Origin: Symsagittifera roscoffensis
Lineage: Eukaryota; Xenacoelomorpha; Acoela; Convolutidae
DNA: 64,000 nucleotides
Reading direction: 5' to 3'
Assembly (NCBI RefSeq): GCF_963678635.1
Contig: NC_087064.1
Span: 30,099,740-30,163,739 of the forward strand
Part shown: positions 1 to 9,799 of the stretch, piece after piece
Layout: the number at the start of each line of letters is the position of its first letter
How positions within the stretch are numbered: the stretch's first letter is position 1
Notes under the pieces: model-generated
Databases searched by the model: none
Seen by the model: only the letters and a program-made list of their open reading frames with translations
Told to the model about the DNA's origin: nothing
Made by a program: the position numbers and the translations under genes

Positions 1-98
1 AAAATTACCTCATAGCTTGTCCCCCTTCCCCAATAATCTTTTTCTGACTGCACTTTGTTTGTTATGTTATCATGGACCCCTGGGAAATTTTTCGTGGA
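1..98 (-). repeat. LTR of element 1 (3' LTR, truncated by window start)
   Basis: Bases 1-98 match 6093-6190 with one difference and diverge just after position 98. In element sense this is the start of the 3' LTR. Its remainder lies outside the window, so the LTR length is unknown. Confidence 0.8.
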
Positions 99-416
99 AA
101 CAAAAACTGCATACTAACTACATAACTCTATATACACCCTTTTTCTGCCTTCGAGAATGAACAAAATTTTACAAACTGCACCATGAAGGTAAATATACAG
201 AAGCAAAATAGAATCAACAATTGAGAGAGAATGTAAATGTACAGGGTGAATATACAGAATTACAAGTTTACAAAATACAGTAACTAAATAAATTAAATCT
301 AATCCACAACATGTACATTAACATGTACAATTGTATCTACAGGTAACATTTAAAAAAAATCAGACGGTAAGAAATGGGTCATGTTTGTATTTTTCTCAGT
401 TTCTTTGATATGTGAG
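99..416. other. 3' untranslated region of element 1
   Basis: AT-rich interval between the Pol tail stop and the 3' LTR of element 1. No reading frame or recognisable motif was seen, and no convincing polypurine tract abuts the LTR edge at 98/99. Confidence 0.5.
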
Positions 417-1418
417 TTAATTAAATTGGTTGTCAAAATCATCCAGTTTAGCCCTCATTTCCGAATCGATAGTCGAAGAAATTTCGCTACAGTTGTCTAC
501 CTCGTGCGGGGAGTCTTTCGTGATCTGGTAAGCTGAGTGTGAGCCCGAGGAGTTTTCGTGGAAATGAGTCTTCGTAGGTGAAATTACTGGTCTGACCGTC
601 GGGGGAGAGTTCTTTGATGACCAGGATAACGTAGTTTCCGCAACAAGATTTTGTCGGGGAGGGGCCTCCGCTAGTGGAGTCAATAAATCAGACGGCGATG
701 AGACCGTTAAAGTTGCCCTGGGAATGTCGGTTGGAGAGGAGAATATTGGAGGTGACGCCCCTGTGTCATCGTTTTCTAGAACCACGTCTAGAAAGCGGCG
801 ATTTCCGTAAAACTGTGGGGGACCCACATTTCTGCGTGGTCTAGAGTGTCGAGGCTTTATCGTCGGGCTGATCGTAGGCTCCGGAGTACTGTCTAACAGT
901 ATGGGGTTATCTTGCAATCCTCCCACTTCGGTTGAGTCGGAGATAATAAGGATCTCCCGGAGGTCGGTGTTCGTTGGCCTTTCTGAGCTCGGTTGTGGGG
1001 ATTCGACGGTACCTGTAACACTTAAGCCCTGGTTAGATTCGGAATGATGGCTCTGAGGTATATTATTATTGGTCACATCCTCAAAGTAATCATCGGTTAT
1101 TCCATCCCAGGAGTCTAGGTTTAAAGAAGATGAGGAACTTGAAGAGATTTGAGAAGAGTCTTGAATGGCCACGCTCACAGTCGGTGCACTAGTCCCTGCT
1201 CTGGTATTGAACGCTTTTGAGTTGCCTTGTCCCGAATGCCCAGAGGGTGTCGATACTGCTTTCTTTGGTGGTGAGTGTTTCCTTTTTCCAGTTAAACTTG
1301 AATGGGTATGAAGTTTATGCCCGGTGGGTGTCTGATTCACTATTACTTTTTTTAGGCCCGGGGAGTATTTTTCCTTTGATAGCCAGATCCGATTTGCGTA
1401 AAACGTGACCGTTGTCAA
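417..1418 (-). pseudogene. C-terminal tail of Pol, element 1
   Basis: An open frame of 333 codons continues the integrase C-terminus after a frame change near 1345, where it overlaps the upstream frame (1315-1418). The protein is rich in Ser, Thr and Pro, has a run of eight serines and looks disordered. About residues 200-215 read RPRRNVGPPQFYGNRRF, a motif often found near the Pol end of gypsy elements and shared with the relic at 23856-24135 (KNVGPPKFFEERRF). The long tail beyond the motif has no known domain. The frame break makes it part of a pseudogene, although this stretch is intact. Confidence 0.7.
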
Positions 1419-2475
1419 GGGTTATGGTGTGTTCTGGAGACTCGATGATATCCTTCTTAACTAGATTAAAATATGGATCCCCATTTTTCCTGTTAGACAC
1501 CTTTCTATATAAATTACCTCCCATGACAGCTTTTCTTTTTGCAAGGGGTTCTGAAGCTTCTTTATTGTCGTCCGGGTTTGTATTTAGAGTGACTGTCCTA
1601 GATAGTGGCAAGTTGTCTTCTGGGTCTGACGTGCTGTCCTTTTCCTCGTCCAGATATCCATCTTCTGCCCCGTCATGGAGTTCCCAGTTAGTGGCCCGAT
1701 CTTTGGACATGATATCTTTCCCTTTATCTAAATGGTCAATATCGGACATAAGGTTTTTCCACCTAGTGTTCGCTACTCTATTAAAGTGTTTTTCAAAAGG
1801 GGTACAGCCGATCGCGGATTGCTTCGAGATTCTCAAATTCCATATGACTTTTTCCATCGACTCGATTAGTGACGGCTTGGGTAATTCGAAAGACATTGCC
1901 AGTAGTTTCGATTTAATTGTGTAAGCTAATCTTTCCACTAGCCCATTGGATCTGTGGTCGCCGACTGAGCAGTAAATAATTTCCATGTTAAATTTTTCGC
2001 AGAAGTTTCTGAAATCATGTGATAAGAAGCATGGCCCATGGTTGACTCTAATTTTTCTTGGGAACCCATGAAGATGACAGCAATCGTTTAAGAATGAAAT
2101 TACATTTCTCGTAGAGGTGTTGTTAACAATCTTGGCCGAAGGGAACTTTGTATAGCGATCAATGCAAAGAAGGATGTATTTATTGTTACCCCAGAACGCG
2201 TCCAACGGTCCCGCAAAGTCCAGATAAATTTCTTCGTTCGCGGATGTCAACGTCGGAAGTTTCGAAACATTATGGGTGCCTAGTAAAACTTTAATGTTCT
2301 TACCAGCTTTTAAACATTGGCTACACGTTCTCCCGTGATGGTAAATTTCCCGATAAATGTGCGGCCACCACAAGTATTCAGCAAGAGGTTTCATCCCAAA
2401 CTGTCCTGGATGAGTCTCATGGAGCATCGAATTGAAAGTTCCCCTGATATTAGCTGGGACAAGTAATTTGTTATC
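1315..2475 (-). pseudogene. Integrase, element 1
   Basis: Integrase inserts the element cDNA into host DNA. The reading frame shows the HHCC zinc-binding head (HETHPGQFG then CSQC), the first catalytic Asp in EIYLDFAGPL and the catalytic Glu in HRSNGLVERL. The block that normally carries the second catalytic Asp reads IRVNHGPCF, so that Asp is Asn here. The frame is joined to the RNase H linker only through a one-base frame change near 2475. The missing Asp should abolish strand transfer if it is genuine. Confidence 0.85.
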
Positions 2476-3735
2476 GAGGAAAAAATAAATCGTCCTTCAC
2501 GTGTAGATCTTTGGCATAGATTTTCATGTAGGCTCCGCGTATGCCCATTGGTCGATTCGTCTTTATTGTCTCGATCAAGTCCCACGGCACCTTATCTTCC
2601 CTGGTCATAATCTGCAGCAGTTTCTTTGAGCAGTGGTTTTCAGGGCGAATCGGGGAATTTGGTAGGTTTAGGTCCGCCTTGTATCTTCTTACGAGGTCCG
2701 CGTGGTCGGGTGAAAGTTGGTCATTTCTGAATTTGAGGGCGATATTATGTTCTTCGGGGATGATCAGTAGAGGTTCATTCACTTTATCCATTGGAAATTC
2801 TTGCTGTTTTTTGGAGGATGGTATAAATTGTCTGTTTTCTAATATAAAAGGTAGCAGGACTTTGTCCGTAAAGGTAATACTTTTAAAATTAAGTTTCGAA
2901 TTATCGACAGGTTGACAATTTGTAGTACAATTTTTTGTCCGAGAATGATGATTGTGACAACTTTTGATCGACCGAGCGATACAATATATGATAGCAGCAA
3001 TAATTTTGAGATTAAGTAAAGCTAAAGAGCTATTCAACCAATTCTGACTAATCACGTCGCTTGAATTTTCGTTTCCCGACGGGATTGTAATAACTTGAGA
3101 ATTAGTATTTACAGCGACCGCTGGTCTATCTACAGTATTTACAGTAACAATTTTAGATTGTTGTTTATTCAGTAAAAGGTTCTGAATTTTGCCAATTGAA
3201 GCGACTACAAATTCGTCGCCATAATGAGAAATTGGGACGGTTTTGCCCGAAGGGAGTCTAGATAAAAGGTCTGTAAAACCCATGTCCTTCCCTTGTAAAT
3301 GCGAATTTTTAAAATTTAATGTTAAGAGTCTTTTCACCCAACGTTTCAATCGACTATGCATCGTTTTATTCCCATGATTTGCTGAAAGTGCTGATAGTAA
3401 TAATTTATCGTCTGCTACTATTTGAAATTCAGTTCCGTATAGGTAGTTTCTAAAGTGTTCAGTTGCCCATACGACTCCCAACAACTCCAATTCGTTGGTA
3501 GAATACTTCGTTTCATGATTATTCAAAAATCTGGATGCAAACGCGATTGTTTTTCACTGGTCGCCCTGTAATTGTTCTAGGGTCGCCCCTAGTCCGTTGC
3601 GTGAAGCATCAGTTTTCAGTCTTGTCTTCTCTTTTATATCAAAGTGGCTGTTTTCTGTGATATTTACGATTTCCGCTTTTAACTTCTCAAACGCTATGGA
3701 ATGGTTATTGTCCCATTTGTAGACCGATTTTTTGT
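2471..3735 (-). pseudogene. RNase H domain and integrase linker, element 1
   Basis: RNase H degrades the RNA template during reverse transcription. Visible motifs are TDASRNGLGATLEQ (first Asp), the helix NELELLGVVWATEHF with its Glu, and ADDKLLL in place of the usual TDH(K/Q) block. An in-frame TGA near 3557 lies where related proteins usually have Trp. After the domain comes a long linker of about 230 residues with little recognisable content, leading to the integrase. A frame change near 3738 separates it from the RT. Confidence 0.8.
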
Positions 3736-4509
3736 TTAGTAGTGGGCGAGGGGAGAACTTGATGTCGATAAGTTAGGAACGAATTTTACGTATTGGTTTA
3801 TCGAGCCGAAAAATGAACGTAATTCGGAAATATTCTTGGGGGTTGGCAAATTTTTTATTGCGTCTGCTTTAGCGACCAAAGGTTGTACTCCATCGCCAGA
3901 AATTTTGAAGCCAAGCCATTCGATATCTGATTTAACAAATGCGCATTTCCCCCATTTAACTGCCATGTTGTTCTTATCTAATATTGATAGGATTTTATAC
4001 ACTATTGATTTGTGTTCTTCCAAGGATCCACGCAATGCTACCAGGATGTTGTCTATGTAACAATTTGTGAAAGGGATATTTTTCAACAGTGAGTCCATGA
4101 CCCGTTGAAATTCATTTGGCATGTCCCCCAGTCCGTAAAATCCCGTTAAAAATTGATGCGTTCCCGTAGTTTCACCGCCTACTATGCTAAAATTGCACTG
4201 TTTACTTGTTTGTTCGCATAGTTTGAGTTGGCTATACGCGTTTTTCAGGTCTAGGTTACTAATTCAAACTCGCCCGTTGTATTTCTCTGAGATTTGAAGA
4301 GCCACGTTACCTATAAGTTCATGGATGTGCGGCATTTGATACCTATTTTTAAAAATTTGATCGTTTACTAACTTGGAGTCTAACGCCAGTTTGATCGAGG
4401 TATCCTTTTTCCGAGTAATTACAATTGGGCTGATAAAACAATCTTCGTCGAATTTCTCTAATTTTTTTATGTGACCTTCTGTTTCCATTCTTTTTAATTC
4501 TTCATTCAC
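3736..4509 (-). pseudogene. Reverse transcriptase, element 1
   Basis: The RT palm is split by one in-frame TGA near 4262. The upstream part gives the ALDSKLVND block; the downstream part gives SNLDLKNAYSQL (first catalytic Asp), FYGLGDMPNEFQRVMD, and the active site as CYIDNILVA. The usual YxDD is therefore YIDN in this copy. The thumb and connection continue with WLGF and LRSFFGSINQYVKF. YxDN occurs in some gypsy branches, so this may be a family trait rather than a lesion. Confidence 0.88.
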
Positions 4510-5059
4510 TCCGGCGAGTAAGTGGTTTAAAAGGTGAGTAAATTTGTGTTACTTTTCGGTCGTTAGGTATTTTCCCCACTCTAGTGAATAGTTCTTTGAA
4601 CTCGTTAAAAATCTTGTCAGATAAAGAAGGTAAGTTTTTGTACTCACTCTCGAGTGTGGGTTCGTTAACCATGCAGATTGGTTGGGGGCATTTCCTCTGT
4701 GTCACTTCTATGCCCAGCTTGGGTAAATTGTCGTTCCCCAGGATGTTTCGTTCGTGTCCGCCAGTTTTGAAGAACGGGGTTTCTTCGCTGATCCACCCAT
4801 TGGACTGTGTTCTGACAATTATTTTTCCCAAGATATTGATCGTGTTGTTGGTGAATCCGCAGTATTAGTCTTTTATCCTTTTCTCCACTGGGTGTGTTTT
4901 GAGGTTCGGATATCTCAGTTTAATTTCGCCGATGCCTAAGTTCATGAGTTTCTTTGTTTCGAGACCGTTTTTGTCGTAAATAGTTCTAACGCTCAACACC
5001 GAAAAATCGTCATCGTCACTCTGTCCGTACTCGTTCCACGCATTTATAATATCACACGA
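4502..5059 (-). pseudogene. Protease-to-RT region of Pol, element 1 (no catalytic DTG/DSG seen)
   Basis: Between the zinc knuckles and the RT, gypsy elements encode a retropepsin with a D(T/S)G site and a downstream ILG motif. Here the second half is recognisable (GGHERNILGNDNLPKLGIEV) and leads into RT N-terminal sequence. I find no DTG or DSG codons in any minus-strand frame between 4860 and 5060. A stop lies near 4864 and a frame change near 4505. An internal deletion of the active site is the simplest reading. Confidence 0.6.
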
Positions 5060-5981
5060 TTATTGGTCTTCCGCCCATGAGTTTTCCGGAGGTGCGTATG
5101 CACAATTCTCGGTATTTACATAATTATCTGATACAGTATTCAGCGTTGGTCTCTTATTGCGTGATTTACATAATTTGGCGAAGTGTCCTTCATAATTACA
5201 ATTTTTACAGGTTATGTCCTTCGCTGGGCAGACGTTTAAGTGCCCTTTTGTAAAAGCCTTCCCACACTTCATGCAAGAGTTACTCCGTTCAAAATTTAGG
5301 CTTGGTTCTTTTTTGATCTGATTGTGATTATTAAAAGATTTAAAAGTTGTCCTGTTGGTCGACGATCCTGACATATTTGTCATTTTCTGGTGATTAAAAT
5401 ATCCCTTTTCGTCGATTAAAGCTTGATTAAATGCACCGACGGGCTTATGGTTGCTGACAGTGGCTTCCTCTGGGTATCTGTGTTCTTCATATTGCAGATG
5501 AAAATGTCCCTTATCCACTCTGCCTCGTCAGATTCCATGATGTTGCACGTGCTGGCCAAATACGTCAGGGCTCCCCAGAATTGTTCGTACGACTCGCGGT
5601 CTTTCTGCTTTCGATTTAAAAATTTATATCTTTAGTGTTGGGCGGTTTGTTAAATGCTGCGTCAAGCAAAGTCCAGAACTCGGAGAAAGTTATTGCTAAA
5701 ATCTTGACTCTCGGGTTCTTCTGTGTAAAGACTCTTTTTCCTTCGCTCCCTAAGGCTAGAAATAAAATTGATCGCAGTTTCTTGTCCGCCTCCGTTCGTC
5801 CCATTCCATTAAATTTCCTCTTTTCTTCGTTGATCCGCTTTTCTTCGGCGGATTCGTACTGTTTCATCGCGTTTTTGTTCCTATTCTCTCTGTTGGCTCT
5901 TTCCGTGTCCGATTCGCTGCCTGTTGCTTGTTCCAAAAGTGGTATTTGCGGTATTTTTTGGGAGCCGATATCTTTGCACAT
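5060..5981 (-). pseudogene. Gag, element 1, with two zinc knuckles
   Basis: Gag forms the particle that packages element RNA. The N-terminal part (5616-5981, ATG at 5981) is charged and carries a capsid-like helical region. The continuation FLNRKQKDRESYEQFWGAL resembles the standard Gag matrix/capsid core, but a frame change lies near 5620 and another near 5480. The last open part (5060-5518) ends with two knuckles: SCMKCGKAFTKGHLNVC (longer spacing) and CKNCNYEGHFAKLC (CX2CX4HX4C). A stop follows at 5060, before the protease region. Confidence 0.82.
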
Positions 5982-6092
5982 GACGTCAAAAAAAATGGGG
6001 TGGTTTTAAGGTCCAAAAAGGCCGATAACAAATAGATCTCTAGTTGAATTCAATTTAGGACAGAAGATTTTGAAGCAGGTTTTAACCTGTAA

Positions 6093-6190
6093 AAAATTAC
6101 CTCATAGCTTGTCCTCCTTCCCCAATAATCTTTTTCTGACTGCACTTTGTTTGTTATGTTATCATGGACCCCTGGGAAATTTTTCGTGGA
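6093..6190 (-). repeat. LTR of element 1 (5' LTR, minimum extent)
   Basis: Matches 1-98 with one mismatch. The right edge at 6190 is the outer boundary of the element, because similarity stops there. The inner edge cannot be fixed since the other copy is cut by the window; it could extend to about 6025, where a TGGACC sequence in element sense may begin the primer binding site. Confidence 0.7.
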
Positions 6191-6854
6191 GCAGCTGCTT
6201 CATATGATTTCCAACTTTGCGAGCAGCTGTCACACTTGCAAACGATAAAGCACACAAATATCGTTGTTGTTGGTTAATTAGGCCAGTCTTAAGAAGCTGT
6301 TAATTGAAATGGTTACTTCCCTAAGTTGAAACTTTGGAATATGATGGCTTACTTTGTACAGCAATACGGAAGAAAATTTAAACATTTGAGCTGACTGACA
6401 CTCATGATGTTCTCACACTCTGTGAAGTGATGATGTCAATTTTTTGCCCTAACACCATACTCCCACTGTAAGCTACAATTCACTAAAAACACCATCGAAC
6501 TTCTTACAAGAGATAAACAGTTTGTTGTCATCAGAGTAGGGGTTACGTGCGAAAAAATTTACAGGCTACCACTGACAGTTAATACACATATCTCAGGGAT
6601 TACTTACAAAATGGTAATATACAATTGAGGTAAATAGAAACTGATATTTAAGTAGAGGTGTTAAATGAGCTAAATCTACAATAAGACCCAGCTAGAACTC
6701 TGACAGGGGTAAAATCCTAGAATTAGACGAATGTTGAAATGGCATGTCCCACAAATGGTTAAGAAAACTCAAATTTTGAGCTGATAATTCTGCGTCCACT
6801 CTGATTTCATTATCAATGATGGGCGAAAAATAGATTAGCTGGTCTTGCGCTTAT
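6191..6854. other. Sequence between elements 1 and 2, possibly left part of the gypsy relic
   Basis: No gene is visible. Because element 2 (6855-23851) has a clean target duplication, this stretch was originally contiguous with 23856 onward. It may therefore be the 3' end of the older mag-like relic at 23856-26100, but no coding similarity could be confirmed. Confidence 0.35.
6851..6854. repeat. Target site duplication TTAT, left of element 2
   Basis: TTAT directly precedes the TG start of the left LTR, and the same four bases follow the CA end of the right LTR at 23852-23855. A 4-bp duplication is usual for Ty3/gypsy elements. Confidence 0.75.
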
Positions 6855-7263
6855 TGAGTTATGACCGATGTGGTTAACTCATCGAGTAATTTCGGATAGG
6901 GTACACCGTCTGCTCGTCACGCTATCTTATTTTCGGCCGGATAGATTCGTGTAACTTCTTAGTCTAATACCGATCCTAATCTTACTCTTATATCTACTAG
7001 TCTCAGGGTGTTTAACTAGTCTCTGCTAGGCTCAATAGATCTAGAGTATACTGGCTTATTGCAACTGCTGAAGTTCTTTTGGAGAGGCAACTAATTTCTA
7101 AGTTAAATTCAAATCTCTCTGGTGCTGAAATTACAAGTAATTTCAGCACTTACAAATAAGTGGGTTGTTAGTTAGATGGATTATGATGGTTAATTCTAAA
7201 AATTTTACAGTGGTAAAATATCCAATTTATCCAATTATAACATGTAGTTTAGATCAGGTTCCA
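6855..7263 (-). repeat. 3' LTR of element 2
   Basis: 409 bp, begins TGAGTTATG and ends TTCCA on the plus strand. It matches 23442-23851 throughout with about 20 substitutions and one indel. TG...CA termini and the flanking TTAT define it exactly. It contains a short perfect inverted repeat (CAGCACTTAC region with GTGCTGAAATTAC) around 7118-7150. Confidence 0.92.
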
Positions 7264-8011
7264 GTTTCCCTATCAAACAAAGATTGATAAGTTTTAAAAC
7301 TTATCAAAGGATAGACAAGGATGGATGAATTTTCTTAGCCACTGGCCCTAACCACTGCTGGGGTTCATCTATTTTGCCATAGTCGTTCCAACTTTGAAGA
7401 AGCGGATAAAATTGGGAATCCGATCAACCGTGACCGAAGTGAGATTCAAACCTAAGACCTTCGTAAGCTGCGTTGGTTAGTTTGGTTTAGTATATAATTC
7501 CTTTCCAACCGGGTTAAAGGAAAGTTTGAAACTTGTTATCGTGTGTTAGAGTTGTTGAGTGTGAAAACTTGAAACTTAAAATCATTATTTAAACAATTCT
7601 TCGTGGGCGAGCTGTGCGAGTTTGGATAGAATTCCTGTGCGATTGAATGAAAATATCAAAAGGTTAGTACTGCATTTTCATTTTATTAATTTATTACATA
7701 GAATTTTAATTTTACTGCATTTGGGGGAAATTTTAAGTTATAAATTTTCATCGTATTGAATTTTAATGCTTCCTGGGAGAATAATTTATAGATTAATTTA
7801 CTACATTTGGTATGAATTTTATTACATTATTTAGTACAAGATATTAATAAATTTTAGAAGAATTTTAACAAGTTTGTATTTTTCTTTTTCTTTTCTGTTT
7901 TGTAGATGATCGTGGTGTGAAGACTAGAAATATAAATCAAACATTGATAGAAAATGGCTAGTACTAAATTTAAATTTATTAGTGAAGAGTATTTTAAATT
8001 ATACTTACCTG
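7264..8011. other. 3' untranslated region of element 2
   Basis: About 750 bases, very AT-rich, between the last ORF and the 3' LTR. Next to the LTR, in element sense, is the purine-rich stretch ATAGGGAAAC, a possible short polypurine tract. No reading frame is supported. Confidence 0.5.
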
Positions 8012-9799
8012 TTAATTGTCTGGGAAAAAGCCGTGGGCGAAGATGTCGTGTATCATAACTGATGTTGTTAGTAATTTGGCTAGTATGCGAATGATGATTT
8101 TAGTTTGGAGCAGTTGCCAAATCAATTGAAGTGCTTTAATGGTTTTTAGTTCTTCGGTGCCTACTGCAAACTCGTAAGGTGTGTTTTGAATGAGGTTATA
8201 TAATTTGTGGTTATATTTAGTATTATGAATGAATTCTAATATTGGTATTTCTATAGGCTGGATAAATTCATGCGGGATAAGGAAAGGTCTGGATTCTTCT
8301 GCGTCAAAGGTCTTCGTGATGTGACAAAATATATACATTTGTGTTACTGGGTCATAATTGCGGAGGATACCGTGGACGTTAGTATCTTTGATGCAATAAG
8401 TGAAATTAATGAAAAATGGTGATGTGTATTTTGAGTTAAGAAACTGAAAACGATGGTGTGGTTGTCTTGATGGGGTATGCAAATCAAAATGATTTTGTAT
8501 GAAACGATAGTATGTATATGTGTGAGTTTGCTTAGTGCGTAACATAATATCGTGGGAACAGTGCAAATCGCATTCATGTGGTGCAATGAAGTGAAAGATT
8601 AGTGAAAATTACTGAAATTTGTCTGTGAAACTTTCGTAAGCTTGAATATCATTTAGTGCCTCAGAAATGATGTGATCATATTTTCTATCAAAAGTGTGAA
8701 TAGGTATGATGTTTTGATGAAGAATTTTTCTGTTAGTTGTGGGTTAGCGAAGCGATCTTCATCTAAAAATTGGTCTTGATTAGTTCGGATGATATTATGG
8801 TTGTAATATTCTATTGTAAATTCGTTAGCTCGGGGTGCAGTGAATGTTTTTAGTAATTTTTAAAATAAGTAAATTGTCTAGATGTTAGTGTCTGTATAAC
8901 ATATTTTTGTTATTGTCTATGTCGTCATGAGTACTACATAGTGGCAGGCAAAGGGGGTTAGTAAAATAATAATAAGCTGTCCAATGAAGTATGGGCATTA
9001 AAACATGTTCATTTACGAAGCTTCGTGTGTCATTAGTGTCGTTAGGTGTATTTAATGTATATTGTGGAAATGAGGGTAAGGTGATTGCTAGAACATCTTT
9101 CGTGTTGGTGTGTTGTGGGTGATTAATATATTCGCAGGCTGTTTCTGGTTTGGTCGGGAATGGATGATTCGGGAATTTTCTTTTAAAAGTGCGATAAGCT
9201 CGGTAAGTGCTACTAGGTGTTTCGGTGGATGTGGATGGTTGTGCTAATGATGCAGTGTAAGCTGAGGATGGTGTAGGAGTAGATGTTCTTGAGGATTTTA
9301 TTGTGGATGAAAGTTGATGTATTGTTAGGGTGTTAGGGTGTATTAACTGTTGTTGTAGGGTAATAAAATTATCGAGTTCCTGGGAAATTTGGGGGGTATC
9401 TGGAGAATTATTGTATGATCGGTCTGAATGAAGTGGGGAATAGGTTGGGGTCACTTGCGAAGCATAAGAAGGAGTGGAAACGGATGGGAGTGAATTATTT
9501 GTCGAGATTGGTTGAAAAAGGGGTTTTGAAAAAACTGAGGAGTTGGTCTGAAAATTATTTGATGGAGATGGTTCGGAATCTGCAAATTCGTCAGAGGTTT
9601 CTATATTAGGGTTATTAAGTTGTGAAATAGAGTATAAAACTGAAAAATCTGAGTTAGTATCCGAATTCGTGCTTGATGATATATTAATAATTGGAAAATC
9701 GGGTGGTGGGAAAGCAAAAAGTGGGATTATTGGGATTGGAGTTTGGAGGTTGGCTGGGTGGGAATTTGAGCGGTGTAGGGATCCAAGTTGTCGGCTCAT
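8012..9799 (-). pseudogene. 3' accessory ORF of element 2 (unknown protein)
   Basis: A reading frame of roughly 590 codons after the Env-like gene, overlapping its end by four bases. Residues 1-230 (9799 down to about 9110) are rich in Ser, Thr, Pro and Asn, apparently disordered. The remainder is more ordered, with aromatic and hydrophobic blocks such as IEYYNHNIIRTNQDQFLDED and RPFLIPHEFIQPIEIPILEF, and ends ...FAHGFFPDN. The frame is cut by a stop at 8885, a frame change near 8665 and a stop near 8605. I do not recognise a family. Its 3' position resembles the accessory genes of complex retroviruses, but that is only positional. Confidence 0.5.

Larger units (their letters stand above)
1..6190 (-). 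mobile_element. Decayed mag-like Ty3/gypsy LTR retrotransposon (element 1)
   Basis: Near full-length gypsy element read on the minus strand, so its 5' end is at the right. A direct repeat (1-98 and 6093-6190, one mismatch) flanks gag, protease region, RT, RNase H, integrase and a long Pol tail in the Ty3/gypsy order. The two-knuckle Gag pattern, with CPA between the knuckles, and the Pol tail motif RPRRNVGPP suggest the mag-type branch; this is family knowledge applied by eye. Translation shows at least ten lesions: two frame changes in gag, stops near 5060 and 4864, frame changes near 4505, 3738, 2475 and 1345, stops near 4262 and 3557. The left LTR runs off the window, so a target duplication cannot be checked. 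Confidence 0.9.

Noticed and set aside
1217-1924. Plus-strand ORFs over element 1
   Set aside because: Antisense shadows of the integrase and Pol tail.
6191-6854. Left half of the gypsy relic as coding sequence
   Set aside because: No frame gave convincing similarity to the Pol tail of element 1; kept only as a possibility from the insertion geometry.
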